Positions 26,766 to 34,081 of a stretch of DNA of 64,000 nucleotides are shown piece by piece. The position numbers and the translations under genes are program-made. The DNA lies in the NCBI GenBank assembly GCA_019802505.1, contig JAFMOC010000024.1, forward strand, positions 1,175,001 to 1,239,000, in the 5' to 3' direction. The number at the start of each line of letters is the position of its first letter. The stretch's first letter is position 1. The notes under the pieces were generated by a model. The model was not told the DNA's origin. It worked only from the letters and a program-made list of their open reading frames with translations, and did not search any database. This stretch comes from Corydoras sp. C115 (taxonomy: Eukaryota > Chordata > Actinopteri > Siluriformes > Callichthyidae).

Positions 26766-29700
26766 TTTTTTTTTTTTTTTTTTTATTAGTGCCCTCATTA
26801 AGATTTATAAAGTTTTCATGACAATTCATAACATATTTAATGCACTGAACACAATTTATGGCGCTCTTCCTTGAACCAAATATACAAATTAATATTATCA
26901 ATACTTGTTTTATAGAAATTGTTGACAACCAACCTAATCATTTATCACTGACAGAAAAAGAAAATCCTAAATAAATAATAGTGTCCTGCATTAGATTTTT
27001 GTTGTTCCTAAATACCTCTAAGTACATCAAATAATCCTTTCCTAAGAATCAAAAAATAGTAATAGTATCTCATTCCAACACACAATAGCTTTGAGTTGAG
27101 TTTTGACCATTGACTTAATACAATCTGTGGTTCTTACATTCAGGTTAGACAAAATAAGTCAAATATGAGCCGTGATCAAGCAGAATAAGAGCAGACCAAG
27201 AAAGAGTTGCTGAGATATGGGATCATTTTACTGGATGTAGATGGAACCATTTTACCATTTTATTTTCAAAGCCAACATATTCTAAATAGATTGGCACACT
27301 GTCCTGGATGTATTTGCCCAGCACCCAAAACGCTCTCCCCTGAATGTGGAACCCCCCCTCCCCCGCCACCCTAGTAGAGGATAAAGCGGAATATAATGGA
27401 TGGATGGATGGATGGATATTCTAAATAAAGCGTTACCAAGAGTGCATCATTGTGGATTGGAGGAAGCTATTAATAAGGAATGTTGTTATCTTGCAATTTT
27501 AGGAAGGGAGGATGTAATGAAAGCACCAATTCTATGATTCACAGTACCACATTGCAGTTAATTTTAGATCAGCGGCACATATATTTGTGAGCACATTCAT
27601 ATCTATGTAAGGTTCCTGGAAATGTTTTCAAATGGGCCCTTAAAATATCTGAGGAAGTTCGGTACCAAGTTCAGTTGTATTTTTCAGAATCTATGTTGGC
27701 CAGACATTTCCTGACAATAACTGTTCATCCAGGAAATGACAGAATAGTTATTTTTTACAGAACGCTCCAGTAAATAAAGACAAGACGAATTAAAAAAAGT
27801 TTGTAATTCTCCATACTACATATTTTTCAACATCTGAGCATGTAAATGTAAATTGTTTTGTAGTTTTAATTACAGCAAAATCCTGAGAGTAAAACAGTTT
27901 CGATTCTGTGCACATACACTGTATGCCAGGAGTTAAACTCATGATAATTAAAACCAGAGAATAGTAACAAGGAACATTGTATACTGCCTAACTGTAGCTT
28001 TCAATAAGAGGGAAAGGACAGTGCTTCAGTTTGTACTGCAACAAAAAGACCAGGAGATAAACGTGGAACATTCTAGAAGGCTTTTTTTTTTTACAGATAC
28101 TGATAGTTATATATGAAGGACTTGTGTTCAGAAATTACTAAGGTCTCCTGGTCCTGTTGTATTCTGAATATAATGTACAGTGGTGCTTGAAGGTTATTCC
28201 TTTAAGAATTAGTTTTTTTTTTTGTTTTGATTTGTTTATTTTTGCATAAATTTGATCTAAAACATCAGTCCTAATTATTGATAAAGATTATCAGATCGCG
28301 AAAACTCCTTTTTTACATACAGTACCTGCAATGTAACATTAATTCATATCATTTATAACAAATATACTGAACCTTTCATTACATTTAAGGGCATGAGCAG
28401 GTGGGTTAGACTAAAACACTGGTTCTTTATTATGCTGGTTCTCACAACTGCAACTAACTGCAAGTTATAGGTACTAACTGCAAGTTATAACTTAATTATA
28501 GGTATTATGTTAAATTAAGGTCAACAAACTCATTTCCTTTATTTCAATTTTGTTTAAGGTTATGGTAAAAAAAGACAGAGAAAGATAAATTTAGAAAGTG
28601 AAGAATAAATGAATTAAAAATAAAAACCCTTTTATTTTGCCTCCTATTTTTCATGCGCTGAATTTAAAGACCTAAGATGTTTTCTATACACACAAAAAAG
28701 CCTTATTCTCTTAAATATCATTTAATTTTCTCTAAATCTATGTTAGTGAGCACTTCTCTTTGTGCCGAGATAATCCATCCACCTGACAGGTGTGGCATAT
28801 CAAGATGCCGATTAGACAGAATGATTATTGTACCGGTGATCCTTAGGCTGGCCACAATAAAAGGCAACTCTAAAATGTACAGTTTTATCACACATCAAGT
28901 TTTGATGTGAGTTTACAATTGGCATGCTGAAGCAGGAATGTCCAACAGAGCGGTTAACCTTAAAGTGAATGTCCATTTCTCTACCGTAAGCCATTTTCAA
29001 AGGCGTTTTGGAGAGACAACTTGGCAGTACATCCAGCCAGCCTCACAACCGCAGACCAATAATAAACATCCAGCATCTTTACCTCCAAAATTATTTAAGA
29101 CCATATCTGCTCGCCATTGTTCCCAAAGTAGTATGTCATCTTAACCGACTTAAGTGGGCAAACTCTCACATTCAATGGCATGATCTCACGATGAATGGCA
29201 TGATCCACACTAAGCAAAGATGTGTTGCACTGAATGAGGCAAGTGGTGGTCTGAGCAAATACTGACTGGCATACTCCCCAGACCCCACTGGAACCCCAAT
29301 ACTTTAAAAGTCACCTGCATAATTTAAAATGGCCTTTTAGTATGGCCAGTCTAAGGCACATCTGTCCAATAATCATGCTGTCTAATCAGTACACATGACA
29401 GGTGGTTGGATTATCTCTGTAAAGGAGAAGTGTTCTCTGACACAGATTTAGGCAAATTTGAATGTTATTTGAGAGAATAAGGCCTTTGGGTACATAGAAA
29501 AACAATAGTTCCATAAAAAAATATGTTTACCTAGAAACATTTTGATGCATCCAATGCTTTGTTATAAATATCCATTTCCCCTGCTGTACTGTATGTGAGA
29601 CATTAAGATTCATGTGCCATTTTTAACTTGTTGCTTTTTTTTGTCTTTTAGCAACAAAATGAAAACAGCAAAGATGTTGTAGATAATGATGTAAGTATAT

Positions 29701-32700
29701 ACAGTTTTAATGTTATTAAACTGATTTTCATACAACTTCCTAATTGTATTATTTTAAATTGTAATTCTGAATGGTTTTTAATGCTGGTACACTTAAAATT
29801 AAGTACAATTTTATGTGTTTTAGATTTACAGGAGGGCATGCATTATTGTAAATAAATTACAGTTAGGGCAGCACGGTGGCTTAGTGGTTAGAACATTCGC
29901 TTCTCGGTTCGAATCCCCATCTGGGTGGAGTCTCCATGTTTTCCCCGTGTCCGCATGGGTTTCCTCCGGGTTCTCCGGTTTCCTCCCACAGTCCAAAAAC
30001 ATGGATAAAGTCAATTGAGTTCTCCAAATTCTCCCATATAGAGTGTGTACAGTATGTGTGCGTGTCTGTGTGAGTGAGTGTGTGTCCAGCGATAGATTGG
30101 CGCCCTGTCCTGGGTGTATCTGCCCAGCACCCGAAACTTTCTCCCCTGGATGGGCATGGGGAACCCCCCCCCGCAACCTTAATATAGGATAAAGCGGAAG
30201 ATAATGGATGGAGGAAATTACAGTTAAAAGGTGTTGTTAGGCACAACGTGAAGCAGAGTGTGGTTACACCTCTTTCTCAAGATTTATTCACGATAATGTA
30301 GAACCATAATAATGCAGTTCTAAATATACTATAATACAAAAACAAGATTATATTCATAAAGGCACTTATTGAAAACAAATTTGTTAATAAATTGGTCTTC
30401 TGCAACATAATCTAGTTTGTTTTTTTTTAAGCAAACTTTGATTTCTGGTTAACGTGATTGCAGCTGGCTGTTTACATTTTCATCTGTATTTCCATTAATT
30501 ATAAATGATTTAAAATAATGTATCGTATATCATGCATTGATATGAATGTGAAGCTGGCAGTGGTATACATTATTCTCAATAATGTCACAGCTGGACAAAC
30601 AGCTCAGCCAATCAGATTTAAGGACTGGAACTACCCGTTTTATAAATGCAAAAAACGCAGATAGTGTCACACACCTCTCTACCAGGCAAGATAGTAAACA
30701 TAAGGTTAATAGAGGTTATTAACGGGACAGGAGACATTTACAAATCAAAGGATATTAACAATGGGTAACGTAAATGATGCTGGATAAATAATAAAAACCC
30801 GAACACGTGAATAAACAAAAGCACCAATGAGAATCTCAGTTAATTAACTTAAACACAGACCCAACTCGTAGCTGGTAACTATCCATTTTCCCTGCTTTAT
30901 GTGAGACATTTAATTTGTTGTTAATTTGTTGTCTTTTAGTTACAAAATGAAAGCATCACAAATGAAACACAAAAGACTGTAAGTATATAATGTAATCAGT
31001 TGTAATGTAATCAAGCTGCTGTTCATACAACTCCCTGATTGTATTGTTTTGAATGCTAATTACTAGTGGTTTTTAATGTTGGTAGGTTATTAGTTACAAT
31101 TCTATGCATTTTAAAAAGCAATACGGCATGGGAGGGTGTGTATTATTGTAAATAACTCACAATTAAAAGGTGTTGTTAGGCACAACGTGACACAGAGTGT
31201 GGTTACACCTCTTTCTTGTGATTTTTTTTCAATAATTTTTTCAATAATTTCTTGTGATTTTTTCTTCAATAATGTTATTATTGAAAACAAAATCGTTAAT
31301 AAACTGGTCTTCAGCGATGTTATCTTGTCTAGTTTTTAAAGTGAACGTTGCTGAGTAACGTGATACCAGCTTACTGCTTATGAGGAATCGGCTTGATATT
31401 TATAGTAATCTGTATTTCTAATGATGATAAATAATATGCATTGTCACAAATGTCAAGCGATCATAGATGTACATTGTCCTCAATAATGCATTGTCATTGT
31501 CCTCAATTATGCATTGACACAAATGTCAAGCGATCATAGATGTACATTGTCCTCAATAATGTCACAGAATAATGTTTTATGAATGCAAATTACTTTAAAA
31601 GTGTCAAATACCACTGTTGATCCTACCAGACAACATGGTAACAGAGTTTATTAACAGAACTTATTGAAGGGACAGGAGACATTTCCAAATCAAAGGTTAT
31701 TAACAACGAGTAAATGATCCTGGCACAATGAATGAAAAGAAGAACTAAGAATAAATAACCAAAGCCCGAACACATGAAAAACAAAAGCACCAATGAGAAT
31801 CTTCAGTTAATTAACTAAAATATTGACCCAATTGGCAGCTAATAAGCCAAATAACTGAAAATGGAAAAGAAACACAAAAAGACAGTGAGGAGTGTCTAGG
31901 ACTCCTTAAATATAGCATATTGGACAGATTAAAACTATTGGCACTATGTGGAATTAAGGGTGGTTTCTAATGTCTAAAATGGCATGTGTATTTGTAACGG
32001 TTCCATTTGCTTTCCAAACCATTTATACTTGCATACGTATTGTTTCCAATCAGAAAAAATAAGTACTGTTTTGCAAAGCCAAGTCCTAAGAGACAGGGTG
32101 AGAGAGTTGGCGTTTGTATAGCTGTCATTTAAAACCCATTCATAGAGTATTTAAGGAGTATAAACATTTACTAACAGAATTTGGATGAACTTTTTGCACC
32201 CACTGCTGATGTCAAGCCCACCTGACATTAGTTTGTTCTTCTTAGCTTAATACCTTTCGCTCTGGTGCATTCCTTTGCTCTTTTTCCTTAAATAGCTATA
32301 TTCATATATATATATTCATTCATATATAAAGCCAGCAAGCAAGCCAGCTATGCTTTCTGACCAGTACAAATACTTCCTGTTTAAAATGAAGTAAAAATGT
32401 GCTAAGTATACATATTAGTATTTAAAGGGCTCCCTCTTAATCTGTAATACCCCACATGCTGTATGATTCTTCCTCTGAAATCACATTGACCTGCTGACAT
32501 ACAACAATCTCTGCAAATATATTTGTTTTCATGTGCACACTCTCAAGGGTATACAATCTCATTAAATATATTTTCTTTGCTTACTGTGTGTGTATGTGTG
32601 TCTGCGTGCATGGGTGTGTGCATTTGGTAAAGACTTTCAGCAACCAAATGAAAAATGGCACATCTTCCTCTGTGTTTGCTCCTGTGTTGGCGAGTGGATT

Positions 32701-34081
32701 AGTCCTTGGTGCATTGTTGATTGCAGTATATGTATGGAGGAACCATTGTCACACAAAAGGCAACAGCATGAAACTAGTAAGTTATTAATTTATTTATTAA
32801 TTTCTGTATTTATTTATTTTTGTCTTAAACAAAACTGGCAACAGCTAAGTAATGTAAAGGGTCATGGTCCCATTTCCTGGGACCCCTTAAGTTAACAATG
32901 TTAAACCCTATATATGATATATATAAAATTAAACCCTATATATGATATTTTAACAATTAATAAAAACTGGTATAGTGAGCATATATGTCCAGAGTGGTGG
33001 GCAGCCTTGTATATGGACGTGGAGACCAATTGGTGTTAGGTGCCTTGCCTAAGGCACTTCAGCCATAGTGCTTGGTGGAACCGGGAATCGAACTAGGGAC
33101 TTTCAGGTTGCAAGGCTGGTTCCTTAACCACAAGCCTACAGAGTCCTACAGTTCAGATTATTAAATAAACTCTTTCTGATTTTTATTTATAATGAAGACT
33201 TTTTTTTGTGGGATATTTGATCTATAAATTAGGTCAAACAAAACATAATAAAAACTAGCTGTAAAAATGTTACTGATTACTTTTAAATGATTAGCAGATG
33301 TGTGAAGCAAGTTAAAGTAGAAGAGATGGGCTGTTAATGGGTATTATGTGATTGTTGCTAGGCTTGTGATTAAGTGGTAAGTATCTGGCAGCATATCAGA
33401 ACAATTTTCCAACGCAAACCCCCTACTTCAGAACCGAAGCATTAATTGGCCTTAAACATTTGTTTTCATCTCTAGGCCAAATTAGCCCAGCTGTTTTTCT
33501 TTGCTTAATGTCGGACTATAATGGCAGACCTATGATACGATAAGATAACTGAAATGTGTGGTGCAGTGAATTTAACTTCAGATTAAAAATGTTAATTAAT
33601 ATGAAGGTGTGTGTTAGGTCTCTGCTGATTTATTTGTCATTGGTCATTTTTTAGTAATTTTGCAGACACTTTTACAAGTATCCCAACTTGATGGCTGGGG
33701 TCAGAGCACAGGGACAGCCTCCTTGAAGCTATGAGGGTTAAAGGATTTGCTCAAGAGCCGAAATTAGTAACTTTAATGAACCTGGTTTTGAACCCTCAAC
33801 CTTTGGATTGATAGCTTCATCACCCTATCCACATTCCTATATTTATTGTTATGTACATGTCAAATTAATGTCTTGATATGTGTGTTTGTCAGGCTGAGGA
33901 AATGGACCATGCTGATGAAGAGAATCAAGGTAACACGTTGGTTTCTGTGGCTCCTCTGAGCCCTCCCGAGGATCAGGAGAAGCCAAATCAGAATGGTGAA
34001 TCCCTAGAGGCCGTGAAGATCCAAAACCCTCCTACTGCCACCAATGGTCACTCTGCCACCAAAGCTGACACTGAGTTCTGA
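10536..34081 (+). CDS. cd34: CD34-like transmembrane sialomucin, whole gene (7 exons)
   Basis: Coding exons are 10536-10611, 23454-23600, 26115-26329, 29652-29690, 30940-30978, 32641-32776 and 33893-34081, all with GT-AG borders. Intron phases are 1,1,0,0,(see exon 6),0. The product is about 280 residues: signal peptide 1-26, a Ser/Thr/Asn-rich mucin stalk without cysteine, one membrane helix, and a roughly 75-residue tail. N-glycosylation sequons include NQT, NTT, NNS, NES, NET and NGT. The end NGHSA-(2)-ADTEF resembles the human CD34 end NGHSA-(5)-ADTEL, and the last residues form a class I PDZ ligand. CD34 is a cell-surface sialomucin of blood progenitors and endothelium. The cysteine-bearing globular domain of mammalian CD34 is not seen, so endomucin (cysteine-free, endothelial) is the main alternative. 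A single-base problem in exon 6 is described there. Confidence 0.72.
10750..11520. other. Intron 1 5' part, low repeat content
   Basis: Moderately GC sequence with GAGCTGGGTGAGCGTGCG near 11025 and no recognisable repeat. First-intron sequence near a promoter often carries regulatory sites, but I see no specific element. Confidence 0.3.
11529..11668 (-). mobile_element. Truncated V-SINE (tail half)
   Basis: The tail CATCCATCCATTATCTTCC, a run of 10 or more G, GCCCATCCAGGGGAGAA and the CCAGGACAGGG box are present. The sequence stops at CACTGGGAATC, so the core and tRNA head are missing. Confidence 0.88.
11862..12035 (-). mobile_element. Third-family tRNA SINE, partial
   Basis: Family words on this strand include TGGGGTTAGGTGCCTTGCTC, AAGGGCACTTCAGCCATAG and CAAGGCTGGTTCCTTAACCA. 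The head (GGTTAAGGAACCAGCC on the other strand) is at the right end. Other copies are at 32975, 36790, 38031 and 43120. Confidence 0.8.
12064..12417 (-). mobile_element. V-SINE, near full length, with imperfect target duplication
   Basis: Flanks CTACAGGAATATAT (left) and CTACAGTAATATAT (right) differ by one base. There is an internal duplication of the GATCAATCGCTGGGCACA segment near 12155-12190. Confidence 0.9.
12455..12525 (+). mobile_element. Tail fragment of the second SINE/LINE family
   Basis: TTTGTAAGTCACTCTGGAG followed by TTTGCTAAATGACTA and (TGTAA)n is the family tail. Confidence 0.65.
12960..13130 (-). mobile_element. Old, decayed V-SINE relative
   Basis: CACCCTGGACAGCTCACCAG, TTGGGGCAATTTAG, GGACTTTGGCAGGAAACC and GAACCCACACAGAC keep the core order but are far from the young consensus. 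Confidence 0.65.
13461..14527 (+). repeat. Local tandem repeat, three units of 383-437 bp
   Basis: The word CTGTAAGTGATCAACATAG occurs at 13461, 13898 and 14281, each followed by TTGGTGTATCTGCATTGCTC, a Tyr-like run of TACCACATAA and, in units 1 and 2, GAAGATGGAAGTCATTCCA. The periods are 437 and 383 bp. A decayed partial unit (AGTCTAAGGAGTTCATTA and GTGTGGCTCGCAG words) lies at 15960-16235, separated by SINE insertions. The array is inside intron 1. Confidence 0.9.
14813..15131 (+). mobile_element. V-SINE, (AATG) tail subfamily, exact target duplication
   Basis: It starts GGCGGCACAGTGGCTTAG and has B box GGTTCGAATCC, TCTCAAAATTGCC, GGGTCTATCTGCCCAGTG, CCCGAGATGTTCTCC and a tail GGGAGATAATGA. 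It is flanked by ATTTTAAAAACTA at 14800-14812 and 15132-15144. It separates unit 3 of the local tandem repeat from the partial fourth unit. Confidence 0.94.
15349..15850 (+). mobile_element. Old V-SINE interrupted by a family-2 tail
   Basis: The head GGTGGTATAGTGGTCGACACG and core GTTTTCTCCGGGTTCTGC start the element. The later body TGGCGCCCTGTCCTGGGTAT is near 15770. Between them, 15551-15630 is an inserted minus-strand copy of the TTATCCAAAGCGACTTACAA tail. So an old SINE was split by a later insertion. Confidence 0.8.
15960..16235 (+). repeat. Partial fourth unit of the 383-437 bp repeat
   Basis: It shares GTGTGGCTCGCAG, TTGGCTTATTAAAGACT, GGTACATTTTAGTAT and CCAGTCTAAGGAG with the array at 13461-14527, at lower identity. 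Confidence 0.75.
16440..17460. other. Low-repeat block in intron 1, possible regulatory sequence
   Basis: About 1 kb of mixed-composition sequence, flanked by repeats, with no coding frame or recognised transposon. It contains GGAAACAGCTGGGG near 16598 (E-box CAGCTG). Without a cross-species alignment I can only mark it as a candidate. Confidence 0.3.
17460..18490. other. Intron 1, no gene feature
   Basis: AT-rich sequence with a pyrimidine-rich run (18091-18120) and a (CA)n tract at 18143-18187. Confidence 0.5.
18500..18682 (-). mobile_element. Second-family tRNA SINE, near full length
   Basis: Tail words TTTTATCCAAGAGCGACTTA, body CTCAAGGACCCACATTGG, B box as GGGATTTGAACCC and head ending AACCACTGAGCCACCAC are in the expected order. 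Confidence 0.85.
18900..19150. other. GC-richer block in intron 1
   Basis: This block is clearly more GC-rich than its surroundings (GGGAGAGGTGGAAGCTGCTG, CCCCAGGCTTAGGGCCAGG). Neither strand gives an exon-like frame with borders. It could be a decayed repeat or a conserved regulatory element. Confidence 0.3.
19151..20172. other. Intron 1, no gene feature
   Basis: AT-rich sequence with a short TATA/CATA run near 19170-19225 and a poly(A) run near 19344-19362. Confidence 0.45.
20173..20498 (-). mobile_element. V-SINE lacking the tRNA 5' end
   Basis: The tail (CATC)n through to GAGAGGCGAACGTGCTA is present. It stops before CCACTAAGCCACCGTGCCGCC, so about 20 bp of the head is missing. It has an extra (CACT)n run in the central region. 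Confidence 0.92.
20757..20802. repeat. (ACT)n/(AAT)n trinucleotide repeat
   Basis: ACT units at 20736-20757 are followed by AAT units. Confidence 0.93.
20803..21337. other. Intron 1, no feature seen
   Basis: AT-rich single-copy sequence. Confidence 0.4.
21338..21360. repeat. Poly(G) run of 23
   Basis: An A7 run is followed by 23 consecutive G. It can form a G-quadruplex and its exact length is a likely sequencing uncertainty. Confidence 0.9.
21534..21898 (-). mobile_element. V-SINE, full length
   Basis: A long (CATC)n tail, GGGCCGCGCGGGG, and the core GACTGTGGGAGGAAACCGG are kept. The head ends in CACCATGCCACCC, with some decay around the B box (AATTCGAACC). Confidence 0.92.
21899..22894. 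other. Intron 1, no feature seen
   Basis: Apparently single-copy sequence without gene signal. Confidence 0.4.
22895..23065 (-). mobile_element. Second-family tRNA SINE
   Basis: It has TTTTATCCAAAGTTACTTAC, GCTCAAGGACCCACAATGG, GGGGTTTGAACCC (B box) and head CTAACCACTGAGCAAC. Confidence 0.85.
23131..23286 (-). mobile_element. Truncated V-SINE (tail half)
   Basis: It has tail ATTCATTTATTATC, the G-rich box, TTTAGGGGAGAACGTTTCG and CCCAGGACAGGGTGCC. It ends at CCATCGC near 23284. Confidence 0.85.
23454..23600 (+). CDS. cd34: CD34-like exon 2: mucin stalk
   Basis: The acceptor is CTTTTTCTGTGTAG|G and the donor GTTG|GTAAGAGC, phase 1-1, 147 nt. It encodes about 49 residues rich in Thr, Ser and Asn (for example [16 protein letters not shown]) with sequon NQT and no cysteine. 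Prolines and hydroxyl residues fit an O-glycosylated stalk. Confidence 0.85.
23601..26114 (+). other. Intron 2 (2.5 kb)
   Basis: It begins GTAAGAGC and ends TTTTTTTATTAG. Most of 23.6-25.5 kb is single-copy with no exon signal. Two decayed V-SINE fragments and a (GT)n tract lie at 25.6-25.97 kb. Confidence 0.75.
25588..25965 (+). mobile_element. Two old V-SINE fragments with (GT)n expansion
   Basis: At 25588-25790 the words AATTGCCCC, GGTGTATCTGCCCAGTGCCC and GGTTCTCCCATGG are visible. At 25795-25965 AAATTGCCCCTAAATTG, a (GT)n run (25832-25876) and CCCAGCGATGGATTG repeat the same order. They look like two decayed copies in a row. Confidence 0.75.
26115..26329 (+). CDS. cd34: CD34-like exon 3: mucin stalk
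   Basis: The acceptor is TTTTATTAG|CA and the donor ATTCA|GTAAGTC, phase 1-0, 215 nt. It encodes about 72 residues dominated by Ser, Thr and Asn ([16 protein letters not shown] onward) with sequons NTT and NNS and no cysteine. Confidence 0.85.
26680..26784. repeat. (TA)n and poly(T) tract
   Basis: About 80 bp of TA with one break (TTTA), then T20. Confidence 0.95.
27287..27417 (+). mobile_element. V-SINE tail fragment
   Basis: AGATTGGCACACTGTCCTGG through GGATAAAGCGGAATATAATG to (GATG)n. The head and core are absent. Confidence 0.88.
28678..29507 (+). mobile_element. Tc1/mariner-like transposon, deleted and inactive
   Basis: The two ends are long inverted repeats: TAAATCTATGTTAGTGAGCAC on the left mirrors GTGTTCTCTGACACAGATTTA on the right, and the AGATAATCCATCCACCTGAC block is mirrored near 29400. 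Inside are transposase relics: a frame near 28938-29144 reads [18 protein letters not shown], the DNA-binding part of an IS630/Tc1-type enzyme, and near 29210 the C-terminal [11 protein letters not shown] words. The catalytic middle is gone, so it cannot encode an active enzyme. Confidence 0.85.
29652..29690 (+). CDS. cd34: CD34-like exon 4 (39 nt microexon)
   Basis: It encodes [13 protein letters not shown], phase 0-0, acceptor TGTCTTTTAG, donor GTAAGTAT. It is the copy of exon 5 inside unit A of the duplication. Being a multiple of three with phase 0 on both sides, it can be skipped or included without a frame change. Confidence 0.75.
29866..30214 (+). mobile_element. V-SINE inside unit A, exact target duplication
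   Basis: It is flanked by AAATTACAGTTA at 29854-29865 and 30215-30226. The head is GGCAGCACGGTGGCTTAGTG, with a short deletion before the B box GGTTCGAATCC, and the tail is AAGATAATGGATGG. Unit B has the empty site near 31161, so it inserted after the duplication. Confidence 0.96.
30888..31850 (+). repeat. Tandem segmental duplication, unit B (with exon 5)
   Basis: This is the second unit, adjacent to unit A. It carries its own internal 44-bp direct repeat at 31445-31488 and 31518-31561. It ends near GACCCAATTGGCAGC, matching GACCCAACTCGTAGC at the end of unit A. Confidence 0.9.
30940..30978 (+). CDS. cd34: CD34-like exon 5 (39 nt microexon)
   Basis: It encodes [13 protein letters not shown], phase 0-0, acceptor TGTCTTTTAG, donor GTAAGTAT. 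It shares QNE at the start with exon 4 and has two sequons (NES, NET), so the duplication added N-glycosylation capacity to the stalk. Confidence 0.75.
31851..32632 (+). other. Intron 5, 3' part
   Basis: No exon of the 0-to-2 phase that exon 6 would require is apparent here. A polypyrimidine tract TTCTTCTTAG near 32244 and TTTCCAATCAG near 32052 are followed by early stop codons. Confidence 0.45.
32641..32776 (+). CDS. cd34: CD34-like exon 6: transmembrane helix (frame problem)
   Basis: The helix frame reads [19 protein letters not shown] then [19 protein letters not shown], with sequon NGT just outside and basic residues just inside. The donor is CTA|GTAAGTTA, phase 0. The best acceptor, ACTTTCAG before 32641, enters in frame QPNEKW..., one base out of register with the helix. 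With four instead of five A at 32651-32655 the reading becomes QPNENGTSSS, which matches the starts of exons 4 and 5 (QQNEN, LQNES). The other way is a weaker acceptor, GGTAAAG, starting the exon at 32633 ([10 protein letters not shown]). The helix itself is secure. Confidence 0.78.
32975..33150 (-). mobile_element. Third-family tRNA SINE
   Basis: GGTGTTAGGTGCCTTGCC, CACTTCAGCCATAGTGC, the B-box-like GGAATCGAACTAGG and CAAGGCTGGTTCCTTAACC are in order. Confidence 0.85.
33650..33835 (-). mobile_element. Second-family tRNA SINE, decayed
   Basis: It has AGACACTTTTACAAGTATCC, GATTTGCTCAAGAGCC and GGTTTTGAACCCTC in family order. Confidence 0.75.
33893..34081 (+). CDS. cd34: CD34-like exon 7: cytoplasmic tail and stop
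   Basis: It encodes 62 residues beginning [15 protein letters not shown], with a central [17 protein letters not shown] and the end [12 protein letters not shown] before TGA at 34079-34081. The last four residues D-T-E-F fit the class I PDZ ligand (Ser/Thr at -2, hydrophobic at 0). Human CD34 ends with NGHSA and ADTEL in the same order. The SPP motif is a possible proline-directed phosphorylation site. Confidence 0.88.
   Translation, partial: AEEMDHADEENQGNTLVSVAPLSPPEDQEKPNQNGESLEAVKIQNPPTATNGHSATKADTEF

Larger units (their letters stand above)
26330..29651 (+). other. Intron 3 (3.3 kb)
   Basis: It begins GTAAGTCA and ends TTTTTTGTCTTTTAG. It holds a (TA)n/(T)n tract (26680-26784), a V-SINE tail (27287) and a Tc1-like relic (28678-29507). 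I looked for an exon coding a cysteine-rich domain and did not find one. Confidence 0.75.
29567..30887 (+). repeat. Tandem segmental duplication, unit A (with exon 4)
   Basis: Unit A pairs with unit B at 30888-31850. Shared blocks in order include TATCCATT...CCCTGCT, ATGTGAGACATT, the acceptor GTCTTTTAG, the exon, GTAAGTATAT, TTAAAAGGTGTTGTTAGGCA, GGACAGGAGACATTT and AGCACCAATGAGAATCT. Without the SINE and its extra 12-bp duplication, unit A is about 960 bp against about 963 for unit B. Confidence 0.9.
32777..33892 (+). other. Intron 6 (1.1 kb)
   Basis: It begins GTAAGTTA and ends GTGTTTGTCAG. It contains two SINE fragments (32975 and 33650). Confidence 0.75.

Noticed and set aside
32590..32895. 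Long frame through exon 6 reading [13 protein letters not shown]
   Set aside because: It is the frame entered from the strong acceptor, but it gives no membrane helix and does not connect to exon 7. The shifted frame is the real one.
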